From contig JAJQCI010000269.1 of NCBI GenBank assembly GCA_021202835.1, positions 1 to 6,285 on the forward strand: 6,285 nucleotides of DNA. The letters are read 5' to 3'. Shown here one piece after another: positions 1 to 5,975 of the stretch. The position numbers and the translations under genes are program-made. The notes under the pieces were generated by a model. The model searched no databases. It was not told the DNA's origin and saw only the letters and a list, made by a program, of their open reading frames with translations. Within the stretch, counting starts at the first letter, position 1. Every line of letters begins with the position of its first letter. The stretch comes from Clostridiales bacterium. GTDB lineage: Bacteria > Bacillota > Clostridia > Lachnospirales > CAG-274.

Positions 1-33
1 CTTTTATTTAATCCGTAAAAACCGAAATTACTG

Positions 34-62
34 TTCACGACGACTGTAAAATATGCTATAAT
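34..62 (+). promoter_or_regulatory. Putative sigma-A promoter with extended -10
   Basis: A perfect TATAAT lies at 57-62 and is preceded by TG at 54-55, which gives an extended -10 element. A 17-nt spacer separates it from TTCACG (34-39), a 4-of-6 match to the -35 consensus. Transcription would start near 69-70 and run into the GH32 remnant and the fructokinase frame. The local sequence is AT-rich, so a chance match is possible. No catabolite-response or repressor operator was recognised nearby. Upstream sequence needed to judge the ancestral gene order is outside the window. Confidence 0.45.
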
Positions 63-97
63 AATAATGTTTTAACATTGAATTTCGAAAAACAAAA

Positions 98-285
98 AGC
101 ATAAGTTTTGAAATCCTTGGGGAGCTTAGAATATTCGGCGTCGGTTCTTCAGCAGAAATTTTCGCAAACAGCGGAGAATAGGTTTTACCCCACGCTTTTA
201 TCCCGAAGAATACAGCGGAATAACGCCCTTTGAAAACTATGATGATTTTAAAGTATGGCGGCTCAAAGGTTTTGAATACAAATAA
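98..285 (+). pseudogene. 3' remnant of a GH32 sucrose-6-phosphate hydrolase / fructanase gene
   Basis: Two adjacent frames together spell the C-terminal beta-sandwich end of glycoside hydrolase family 32. In the frame of position 140 one reads SSAEIFANSGE (146-178), matching the family's conserved DRSSVEIFxNxGE strand. It is followed at once by an in-frame TAG (179-181). In the next frame, 181-285 continues with GFTPRFYPEEYSGI and then a short tail ending FKVWRLKGFEYK and TAA (283-285), the usual end of such enzymes. Restoring one A in the AA at 177-178 would rejoin the frames as GE-I-GFTPRFYP, so a 1-bp deletion is the likely lesion. The residues before SSAEIF (FGVG, where FVDR is usual) have also drifted. 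The catalytic five-blade propeller, several hundred residues, is absent, and nothing before about position 98 is recognisable. GH32 enzymes release fructose from sucrose(-6-phosphate) or fructans, which fits the adjacent fructokinase. Family assignment comes from motif recall, and the start coordinate is approximate. Confidence 0.72.
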
Positions 286-357
286 AAAGGAGCTTTATTA
301 TGAAAGTGTTGTTCCGGACAACGAAGGCAGCAAAATCAAAATAACAGTGTAGAAATC
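286..357 (+). other. Scar region with an orphan RBS and 14-codon ORF
   Basis: Directly after the GH32 stop there is a well-formed AAAAGGAG (285-292) placed 7 nt before an ATG (300-302). The ORF that follows runs only 14 codons (MKVLFRTTKAAKSK) to TAA at 342-344. In another frame, 293-352 reads LYYESVVPDNEGSKIKITV and then TAG, which looks like the C-terminus of a real protein, although I do not recognise the family. The combination suggests a deletion junction that joined the start of one gene to the end of another. A leader peptide is possible but nothing supports it. No functional gene is called here. Confidence 0.35.
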
Positions 358-398
358 GCAGCAGTTCAGCCGTGCGTCTCTCACGGCTGAACTGCTGC
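358..398. repeat. Short palindromic repeat, 17-bp perfect stem, same family as 3289-3392
   Basis: The arm GCAGCAGTTCAGCCGTG (358-374) is repeated exactly in reverse complement at 382-398, with a 7-nt loop. The outer 14 bases match the ends of the longer repeat at 3289-3392 at 12 positions (GCAGTAGTTCAGCT there), so this looks like a short or internally deleted member of that family. On the plus strand the hairpin is followed by an A-run, and on the minus strand by GCGATTTC. Neither gives the T-tract of an intrinsic terminator. The hairpin ends 7 nt before the fructokinase Shine-Dalgarno site, so on the transcript it could affect message stability or ribosome access. Confidence 0.8.
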
Positions 399-405
399 TA
401 AAAAA

Positions 406-411
406 GGGAGG
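406..411 (+). promoter_or_regulatory. Shine-Dalgarno site of the start-less fructokinase
   Basis: GGGAGG is located 6 nt before the AAG at 418. Its quality and position mark where the original start codon must have been. This is why the gene is called from 418 and not from the internal GTG at 535. Confidence 0.7.
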
Positions 412-417
412 TTTAGT

Positions 418-1434
418 AAGAAGTACATAACTGCAATAGGTGAAGCCTTAATTGATTTTATACCGGAAGAAAAGGGATGCCGTCTTAAGGACGTTTCCGG
501 ATTCAAGAGGGTCTGCGGCGGCGCTCCGGCAAATGTGGCTGCGGCCGCAGCTTTGTTAGGCGGAAAAAGCCGAATAATTTCAAAGCTTGGAAAGGATCCC
601 TTCGGTGATTATATTGTGGATACATTAAAGCATGCCGGAGTTGATACAGGCTCGGTTTTGCGAACTGATGAAGCTAATAAGGCGCTTGCATTTGTTGCCC
701 TTGCCGATGACGGAAACAGAGACTTTTCATTTTACAGAAATCCGTCAGCGGATATGCTTCTTAAAGCAGACGAAATATCGGAAGATATGCTGACAGACAT
801 GGGAATTTTGCATTTCTGTTCTGTCGATCTTATAGAAGCCCCGGTTAAATATGCCCACATAAAAGCCTTAGAACTTGCAAAAAACCAAAACGCAATAATC
901 AGCTTTGACCCAAACATTCGTCTTAATCTTTGGGACAGCACCGAAAACTGCATAAACACAATAAAAGACTTCATAAAATATGCGGATATATTAAAAATTT
1001 CGGATGAAGAACTTGAATTAATAACAGGGGAAAATGACATAAAAAAGGCCGCCCCCTCCCTTTTTTCACAGGGTGTAAAAATGATTATGTATACTATGGG
1101 CAAAGACGGCGCCGCCATTTTAACCCCCGATAAGGAAATAACCGTAAAAACACCGAAAGTCACGGCAAAAGACACCACCGGAGCAGGGGACTGTATAATA
1201 GGCTCTTTCCTCTACGCTCTTTCGGCTGCAGATGTGAAAAAAGAAACACTGCCGGCACTTTCCGAAAAGAATCTCCGGGAAATGCTTTACTTTGCGAACT
1301 GCTGTTCAGCCTTAAGCGTAACAAAAAGCGGCGCAATAGCTTCATATTCAACCTTGTCCGAAATCAAAAAATTTATGGGAGATGATTTATATGAAAAATG
1401 TTTTGGTGGTTATTCCTGTCAGGGAAGGTCATAA
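418..1434 (+). CDS. scrK: PfkB-family fructokinase (ScrK-like), apparently lacking a start codon
   Basis: ATP-dependent sugar kinase of the ribokinase/PfkB family, most like clostridial fructokinases that make fructose-6-phosphate from the fructose released by a sucrose hydrolase. Counting from 418, the frame carries the N-terminal strand YITAIGEALIDFIP, the substrate-side GGAPANVA motif (34-41), FDPNIRLNLW in the middle, and the family signature DTTGAGD (252-258), whose last Asp is the catalytic base. The C-terminal GAIASYSTLSEI is also typical. A strong GGGAGG (406-411) sits at the right distance, but codon 418 is AAG. There is no ATG, GTG, TTG or CTG in frame between the upstream TGA (388-390) and GTG 535. 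GTG 535 lies inside the GGAPANV motif and would remove the first strand, so it is not a credible start. A single ATG-to-AAG change at 418 is the simplest explanation. The 338-codon frame is about 20 codons longer than I expect, and its last 44 nt overlap the next gene. It may be a recently silenced gene or a sequencing error. Confidence 0.85.
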   Translation, partial: KKYITAIGEALIDFIPEEKGCRLKDVSGFKRVCGGAPANVAAAAALLGGKSRIISKLGKDPFGDYIVDTLKHAGVDTGSVLRTDEANKALAFVALADDGNRDFSFYRNPSADMLLKADEISEDMLTDMGILHFCSVDLIEAPVKYAHIKALELAKNQNAIISFDPNIRLNLWDSTENCINTIKDFIKYADILKISDEELELITGENDIKKAAPSLFSQGVKMIMYTMGKDGAAILTPDKEITVKTPKVTAKDTTGAGDCIIGSFLYALSAADVKKETLPALSEKNLREMLYFANCCSALSVTKSGAIASYSTLSEIKKFMGDDLYEKCFGGYSCQGRS

Positions 1435-2347
1435 GGAAAAGCTGGAAAAAGCGGGAAAGGACTGCGTCTTTGTTTATTCTTCGGCTGAGAGCATTACGAA
1501 TGAGGAGCTCGAAAGGGCCAATGTTATAATTGGCAATGTTCCGGCAGGAAGGCTTGGAGCCTGCAGGGAGCTTGAATGGCTTCAGCTTAATTCCGCCGGG
1601 GCCGACGGATATGTTAAGCCGGGAGTTTTAAAAGCCGGGGTTATATTGACGAATGCCACAGGGGCATATCACAAGGCTGTGGCGGAGCATATGTTTGCCC
1701 TTATGCTTATGCTTCAAAAAAAGCTGCATCTTTACAGAGATAATCAAAATAAGTCTTTGTGGGCCGATGAAGGAGAGGTTGTTTCCGTTTCCGACTGCAG
1801 GGTTCTTGTTGTGGGGCTTGGAGATATAGGGCAGCATTTTGCCCGTCTGACGAAGGCTTTCGGCGGCTATGTAATAGGGGTTAAACGCAGGAAAAGTCCC
1901 TGTCCCGATTGTGCAGACGAGCTTTACACCTCCGAAAAGCTGAATGAGGTTTTGCCTTCAGCTGATGTTGTTGTTTCGTTTTTGCCGGGAATGGAGGCCA
2001 ACAGGCATATTTATACAGAGGAAAGCTTCCGCCTTATGAAGAAAACTGCTGTATTTTTAAACGGAGGACGGGGAAATGCAGTTGATACGGCAGTTTTATA
2101 TAATGCACTTAAAAACGGTGAGATTGCGGCGGCAGGGCTGGACGTAACAGAGCCTGAGCCGCTGCCGGCCGATAATCCTCTGTGGAGACTTCCCAATGTT
2201 ATGATAACCCCTCATATATCCGGGTGGTATCATTTGCCTGAAACCTTTGAGCGGATTGTTGACATTGCGGCGGAAAATTTAGCCGCCTATACAACCGGCG
2301 GAGAGCTTAAAAATATTGTTGATTTTGAAACAGGCTACAGAAAATAA
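1391..2347 (+). CDS. D-2-hydroxyacid dehydrogenase, probably NADP(H)-using
   Basis: Member of the D-isomer-specific 2-hydroxyacid dehydrogenase family (SerA, glyoxylate/hydroxypyruvate reductase and relatives), which reversibly reduces 2-oxo acids with NAD(P)H in the cytosol. The 318-residue length is normal. The split catalytic domain is interrupted by a Rossmann domain with VGLGDIG at 141-147. The catalytic triad is visible: Arg227 in NGGRG, Glu256 in EPEPLP, and His275 in TPHISG. After the second Rossmann strand, where NAD-dependent members carry an acidic residue, it reads VKRRKS (164-169). Basic residues there suggest NADPH use (inference). Start: ATG 1391 has GGGAGA (1377-1382) 8 nt upstream, whereas ATG 1382 overlaps that site, so 1391 is preferred. 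The gene starts 44 nt before the end of the fructokinase frame and ends at a strong terminator. The substrate is unknown. Hydroxypyruvate, glyoxylate or tartronate semialdehyde would suit the sugar-acid operon facing it, but the two are convergent and need not be linked. Confidence 0.88.
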   Translation: MKNVLVVIPVREGHKEKLEKAGKDCVFVYSSAESITNEELERANVIIGNVPAGRLGACRELEWLQLNSAGADGYVKPGVLKAGVILTNATGAYHKAVAEHMFALMLMLQKKLHLYRDNQNKSLWADEGEVVSVSDCRVLVVGLGDIGQHFARLTKAFGGYVIGVKRRKSPCPDCADELYTSEKLNEVLPSADVVVSFLPGMEANRHIYTEESFRLMKKTAVFLNGGRGNAVDTAVLYNALKNGEIAAAGLDVTEPEPLPADNPLWRLPNVMITPHISGWYHLPETFERIVDIAAENLAAYTTGGELKNIVDFETGYRK

Positions 2348-2350
2348 AAG

Positions 2351-2393
2351 AGACTGCTGCATGAAGACGAAAACTTCCTGCGGCAGTCTTTAT
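2351..2393. terminator. Bidirectional intrinsic terminator between convergent genes
   Basis: A 16-base arm (2351-2366, AGACTGCTGCATGAAG) pairs with 2374-2389 across a 7-nt loop, with only two positions not Watson-Crick, one of them a G-U on the plus strand. It is followed on the plus strand by TTTATT and on the minus strand by CTTTTATTTT. It starts 3 nt after the dehydrogenase stop and lies 18 nt beyond the stop of the minus-strand isomerase gene, so it can end both transcripts. Confidence 0.85.
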
Positions 2394-2407
2394 TGTTATG
2401 TTTCTTA

Positions 2408-3256
2408 TTATTCCTCTGTTATTTCATCATATATTTTTTGGAGATATTCACAGTCGGAGTGATATCTTTCGGCGTTTGAGTTTTCAAGGAGCATTGTTAT
2501 GCCGGGCTTTTTGAATTTCAGATTTCTAAGTGTAGGCTCATAGTTGAAAAGGCCGTCGCCTATGTGTTCGAATTTAAGCTCGCCGTCAACTATTTTGAAG
2601 TCCTTTATGTGCATAACTGAAATTTTGTCGCTGTAAAGCTCAAAGGCTCTGTTTATTATCTTATCCTGATTTTTGTAATTCTTGTTGTCAAGAAGGTTTA
2701 CCGGGTCTAAAATTACCTCTACATTGGGAGAGTTTATGTCACGAAGAAATCTCAGCATAATCTCCGGGCAGTAAAGCGTGTGGGTGGAAACACCTTCCAC
2801 ACCTACCGTAACGCCTAATTTTTCGGCTGCGTCAACGATTTCTCTCATTGTTTTAAGGAAAAGCTGATAGCCTGTTTCGGTGTATGTAGCAGGGTTGTGT
2901 TTAAGCTTGGGGTCGAAGCGGCCTGTTTCCGTGCCTACCATATCTGCACCTAAAATTTTGGCATATTTTAAGTGTTCTATAAATCTCTTTACCTCCGCCT
3001 GTCTTTTCTCCTCGATAGGATTCGTGGGATTTATGTAACAGCCCAGAATAACGATGTGAATACCGTATTTGTCAAGCGTTCTTCTTAAATAGTGAGCAAG
3101 ACCGGGAGAATAAATTCCCGTGTCAAAGCTTATGTCTGTAATAGATTTTTTGAAGGCAAGCTGAATATCGGTGATTCCCATTTCATTTACCGCTTTGCAA
3201 AAATCCTCAAAGCTTCTTTTTGAGCATAAATCATGCCCTCTCATTCCAAAACCCAT
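2408..3256 (-). CDS. Sugar phosphate isomerase/epimerase (xylose-isomerase-like TIM barrel)
   Basis: A 282-residue AP-endonuclease-2/xylose-isomerase-like TIM-barrel protein, the superfamily that includes IolE, hydroxypyruvate isomerase and tagatose/psicose epimerases. Members use a divalent metal to isomerise, epimerise or dehydrate small sugars and polyols. Expected metal ligands lie at the ends of successive strands: Glu154 (VGVEGV), Asp184 (ILDPVN), His216 (MHIKDF) and Glu258 (LLENSN). Start: ATG 3256 has AAAGGA (3265-3270) 8 nt upstream, and the protein then begins MGFGMRGHDL as family members do. A longer open frame reaches an ATG at 3394, but its extra 46 codons are translated repeat DNA and that ATG lacks a ribosome site. 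Last gene of the minus-strand operon, 137 nt after garD, and terminated by the hairpin at 2351-2393. Its substrate cannot be named. A sugar acid or an aldarate breakdown product is the contextual guess. Confidence 0.85.
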   Translation of the reverse strand: MGFGMRGHDLCSKRSFEDFCKAVNEMGITDIQLAFKKSITDISFDTGIYSPGLAHYLRRTLDKYGIHIVILGCYINPTNPIEEKRQAEVKRFIEHLKYAKILGADMVGTETGRFDPKLKHNPATYTETGYQLFLKTMREIVDAAEKLGVTVGVEGVSTHTLYCPEIMLRFLRDINSPNVEVILDPVNLLDNKNYKNQDKIINRAFELYSDKISVMHIKDFKIVDGELKFEHIGDGLFNYEPTLRNLKFKKPGITMLLENSNAERYHSDCEYLQKIYDEITEE

Positions 3257-3288
3257 AAAATCATTCCTTTCTAAAATATTGATTATTT

Positions 3289-3392
3289 GCAGTAGTTCAG
3301 CTGTGCATTTTGCACGAGTGGAGCGCCAAATACTCGCAAAGCGTCTGCTATGCATCCGGAAATCCCTCAGCAGGGCGCAGCTGAACTGTTGC
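3289..3392. repeat. 104-bp structured repeat with inverted ends (REP/MITE-like)
   Basis: The ends are inverted copies: GCAGTAGTTCAGCTGTGC (3289-3306) against the reverse complement of 3375-3392, with 15 of 18 identical. The three differences would all be G-U pairs in a plus-strand RNA. Inside the closing stem are three small hairpins: GTGCA/TGCAC (3303-3307, 3311-3315), GAGT/ACTC (3316-3319, 3332-3335) and CTGCT/AGCAG (3345-3349, 3369-3373). The fold is therefore a branched cloverleaf. It fills the garD-isomerase gap, starting 1 nt after the garD stop codon. The terminal sequence recurs in the palindrome at 358-398. There is no room for a transposase, so it would be a non-autonomous element or a processed intergenic RNA structure. 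No target-site duplication is evident by eye. It is not a tRNA. Confidence 0.75.
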
Positions 3393-3393
3393 A

Positions 3394-4908
3394 TTACGTT
3401 ATAGGCGCCGGGTTAAATATGCAAAGGTCGTTATAGAGCTTATATTTTTCCGCAAAGGACTGATCCTTTCCGCTTGCTACCGCAATTATTTTGTTGAAAA
3501 GCTCCGTTCCTACCTCCTGAACTGTTTTTTCGCCTGTGGCCGCAGGGCCTGCGTTTATGTCAATAAGGTCGGGCCACTGATTTTTCATATCGTTTCTTGA
3601 ACAAACCTTTATAACGGGAGCGGCGGCAAGGCCATAGGGGGTTCCTCTGCCTGTCATAAATACCTGTAATGTTATGCCGGAGGCCAGCTGACAGGGGCCG
3701 CAGACAATGTCGCTTGCCGGAGTTGCAGCATAGATTAAGCCTTTTTTCGTCGGAATTTCAGCCGGAGAAAGAACCTCAACTATAGGCGCCGAGCCGGATT
3801 TTGCTATTGAACCCATTGCTTTTTCGACGATATTGCAAAGGCCGCCTTTTTTGTTTCCGGGGGTGGGGTTTGCGCTTCTGTCAACCTCTCCGTTTAAGAG
3901 GTAGTTGTCATACCATTTCATTTCGGCCGCCAGCTTGTCTCTTACCTCTGCGTTTACACAGCGCTCCGCTATAAAGTGAACGCCGTCTCTTACCTCTGTT
4001 ACCTCTGAGAACATAACCGTTGCCCCTGCGGAAACAAGCATATCCGAAGCATAGCCGGCGGAGGGGTTTGCGCTTACGCCCGAAAAAGCGTCGGAGCCGC
4101 CGCACTGCATACCTATGCAAAGGTCTGAAAGGGGCAGTGTTTCTCTCTTTCTTTCATTTAAAACCTTGAGCTTCTTTTCCGCCATTTCCATAAGAGCGTC
4201 TATCATAGCGTCAAAGCCCTTCTTTTCCTGAAGAACGATTACATTGTCGTCATTTATGTCCTTTTCGTCAAGAAGCTTGTCTATTGTCATTTTTTCACAG
4301 CCCAGGCTTACAGCCATAATCTGGCCGCCGAAGTTGGGGTGTTTAACCAGATTGTGCAATGCTCTTATGGGAATTTTCGCCTCGGAAGCATTTATTGCAA
4401 CGCCGCAGCCGTAGGCATGGTTTATAGGCACAATATCGTCCACATTGGGATATTTGGGAAGAAGCTCTTCCTTCATTTTCTTAACGGCAACATTGAGAAC
4501 TCCTGTTACGCACTGTACCGTTGTGTGAATTGCCAAAATATTTCTCGTTCCGGCATATCCCCCGTTTGGGTTTCTGTAGCCCTCGAAGGTTGTAACAGGG
4601 GCTTTTGGCAGATCCGTAACAATATTCTTTCCGTATTCCATGTCGTCAAGCCCCGGAGGCTCCGGCAGTTCAACCATAAACTCGTTTATCCAGTCTCCTT
4701 TTTTAATAGGCTCCATAGCATAGCCCAAAACAACGCCGTATCTTATTACCGGCTTTCCTGCCGGAATATCGGCTAAGGCGATTTTGTGAGCCTGGGGTAT
4801 AACCTCGTTTGCCACGACATCGTCAATGGCCAATGTTCCGGGCTGAATTTCGTTAAGGGCAACGGCCACATTGTCTTTGTCATTCAGCTTAACGCAAAGT
4901 CTTGCCAT
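3394..4908 (-). CDS. garD: Galactarate dehydratase (GarD type, UxaA/GarD family)
   Basis: Removes water from galactarate (mucate) to give 5-dehydro-4-deoxy-glucarate, the first step of galactarate breakdown. The 504 residues match the family layout. An N-terminal SAF domain (about 5-78; DNVAVAL, IPQAHKIALADIPAG, RYGVVLGYA) is joined to the large dehydratase domain starting at FEGYRNPNGG (108-117). Conserved segments are TRNILAI (121-127), HAYGCGVAINA (164-174), SLGCEKM (201-207), MQCGGSDAFSGVSANP (267-282), FSEVTEVRD (300-308) and TGRGTPYG (419-426), ending IFNPAPIT. The WYDNYL (332-337), DRSANPTPGNKKGG (343-356) and LIYAATPASD (391-400) stretches resemble E. coli GarD as I recall it more than altronate dehydratase UxaA, so I favour galactarate; altronate or another aldarate remains possible. 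Start: ATG 4908 has GAGAGGAAG (4918-4926) about 9 nt upstream. The gene follows the FUSC gene by 19 nt, so they are probably co-transcribed. The stop codon abuts the repeat at 3289-3392. Confidence 0.9.
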   Translation of the reverse strand: MARLCVKLNDKDNVAVALNEIQPGTLAIDDVVANEVIPQAHKIALADIPAGKPVIRYGVVLGYAMEPIKKGDWINEFMVELPEPPGLDDMEYGKNIVTDLPKAPVTTFEGYRNPNGGYAGTRNILAIHTTVQCVTGVLNVAVKKMKEELLPKYPNVDDIVPINHAYGCGVAINASEAKIPIRALHNLVKHPNFGGQIMAVSLGCEKMTIDKLLDEKDINDDNVIVLQEKKGFDAMIDALMEMAEKKLKVLNERKRETLPLSDLCIGMQCGGSDAFSGVSANPSAGYASDMLVSAGATVMFSEVTEVRDGVHFIAERCVNAEVRDKLAAEMKWYDNYLLNGEVDRSANPTPGNKKGGLCNIVEKAMGSIAKSGSAPIVEVLSPAEIPTKKGLIYAATPASDIVCGPCQLASGITLQVFMTGRGTPYGLAAAPVIKVCSRNDMKNQWPDLIDINAGPAATGEKTVQEVGTELFNKIIAVASGKDQSFAEKYKLYNDLCIFNPAPIT

Positions 4909-4927
4909 TTTAATACACTTCCTCTCT

Positions 4928-5956
4928 TTAATGTTTGCTTCTGTTTAAGTAGATTAACATCTGTTCCTCGCTCAGTGAGCTTATAAAATCCCTTTTCAAA
5001 GTGAAAAAGTCTTCCATCGATTTAAGAATATAATATAAAATTGCCGTTTCTTCAAATTCGGGATAGCTTTTCGGCAGGGGCTTGCTTTTGAAGCTGTCTA
5101 TTATGTCTTCAAGCTTGTTTATTCTCAAGGTTACGTCATTTTGAATTGAAAAGGATTCCGACAAATCCTTAAGAAAATCAGCCGTTATGTCGGCGTTAAA
5201 GGAGCGGTTTCCAACCTTGCCCAAATTTTTATAAAGGCTTTCCAAAATGGCACACTGGTTTTTTCTCAAGGTAAAAAAGTTTATGTAAAACTCTGTGTGG
5301 TTTTGGAGTGTGTTGTCTCTGTTGGCTATGGCTCTGTTTACGGCAGTGTCAAGTCTTGCGGAAAGATCGGCAATTTTCTCTCCGGTAAGCTCCATAGCTT
5401 TTCCGCTTCTCAGCTTTTCCGACATTTCAAAAACAATTTCAGCCATTGTTTTTTCAACAAAGCTTATGTCCTCTCTTATTTCCTTCTCCTTTTTAGGCAT
5501 CTTAAGGTTAAATAAAACCGCTATAACAACCCCCACAAACAAAAGCCCAAGCTCGTTAAAAACGAAATTCAGCGTAAAGGCCTGTTCGGTTATAAATATG
5601 TGGGTTCCGAAAACGGCATTTGTGGAAACCGTGTTTTCCCAGCCGAAAAGGAAACTGAGTATTACCATAAGAAGCATATAAATACAGAACCCGGAGGCAG
5701 TGCTTTTATAGAGAGCGCAAACCCCGAAGGCTATGGCCATTGAAAGGGCAAAGGAGAAAAACCTGTCTATTGAAAGCCGAAGTGTTGCTCTTGTTGTGTT
5801 TTGTATGGTCAAAAGTGTTATTATGCCTGCCGATGAGGCATAGTCAAAGCCGAATAAGCTGCAAATTACTATTGCCAAAGAAGCTCCCACGGCTATTTTT
5901 GCCCCTTTTATAAGAGTTTCTCTTTTTGAACCCCAAAATAATTTAACTTTTTCCAC
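4928..5956 (-). CDS. Aromatic acid exporter / FUSC-family membrane protein
   Basis: A 342-residue protein of the aromatic acid exporter family (DUF939/ArAE type, related to the FUSC superfamily). The N-terminal half holds about six hydrophobic segments (near 18-36, 39-54, 65-84, 89-106, 112-124 and 133-150), with RATLRLSIDRF between the second and third as is typical. From about 155 to the end it is charged, helical and soluble (KKEKEIREDISFVEKTM and onward), matching the C-terminal ArAE domain. Relatives are thought to export aromatic or other organic acids, but most, like this one, have no proven substrate. Start: GTG 5956, with AGAGGGG (5964-5970) 7 nt upstream. An ATG two bases earlier (5958) is out of frame and soon stops. 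It lies 19 nt after the aldo/keto reductase gene and 19 nt before garD, so it is an operon member. Export or uptake of an organic acid handled by the neighbouring enzymes is an inference. Confidence 0.82.
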   Translation of the reverse strand: MEKVKLFWGSKRETLIKGAKIAVGASLAIVICSLFGFDYASSAGIITLLTIQNTTRATLRLSIDRFFSFALSMAIAFGVCALYKSTASGFCIYMLLMVILSFLFGWENTVSTNAVFGTHIFITEQAFTLNFVFNELGLLFVGVVIAVLFNLKMPKKEKEIREDISFVEKTMAEIVFEMSEKLRSGKAMELTGEKIADLSARLDTAVNRAIANRDNTLQNHTEFYINFFTLRKNQCAILESLYKNLGKVGNRSFNADITADFLKDLSESFSIQNDVTLRINKLEDIIDSFKSKPLPKSYPEFEETAILYYILKSMEDFFTLKRDFISSLSEEQMLIYLNRSKH

Positions 5957-5975
5957 ATAAATACCCCTCTCTTCT

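Noticed and set aside
358..398. Intrinsic terminator upstream of the fructokinase
   Set aside because: The stem is strong but there is no T-tract after it on either strand, and its ends match the long repeat. A repeat-family hairpin explains it better.
732..1178. 148-codon antisense open frame inside the fructokinase
   Set aside because: It lies fully opposite a gene with clear family motifs, has a biased Ser/Phe-rich composition and no recognisable domain.
3289..3392. tRNA-like or known riboswitch structure
   Set aside because: The fold is branched, but there are no tRNA landmarks (T-loop GTTCGA, CCA end, anticodon arm spacing) and no riboswitch core that I recognise. The inverted ends and second copy point to a repeat.
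4339..4776. 145-codon open frame on the plus strand opposite garD
   Set aside because: It is a shadow of the strongly conserved garD frame, with no domain of its own.
2408..4908. C-glycoside deglycosidase system (isomerase-like alpha subunit)
   Set aside because: The isomerase belongs to the same broad fold, but no small beta-subunit gene or Gfo/Idh oxidoreductase is present in the window.
3394..4908. Calling the dehydratase altronate dehydratase UxaA
   Set aside because: The C-terminal segments DRSANPTPGNKKGG and LIYAATPASD match galactarate dehydratase better from memory. UxaA remains the main alternative pending an alignment.
5295..5681. 128-codon plus-strand open frame opposite the FUSC gene
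   Set aside because: Its hydrophobic, Ser-rich translation mirrors the membrane and helical codons of the real gene on the other strand.
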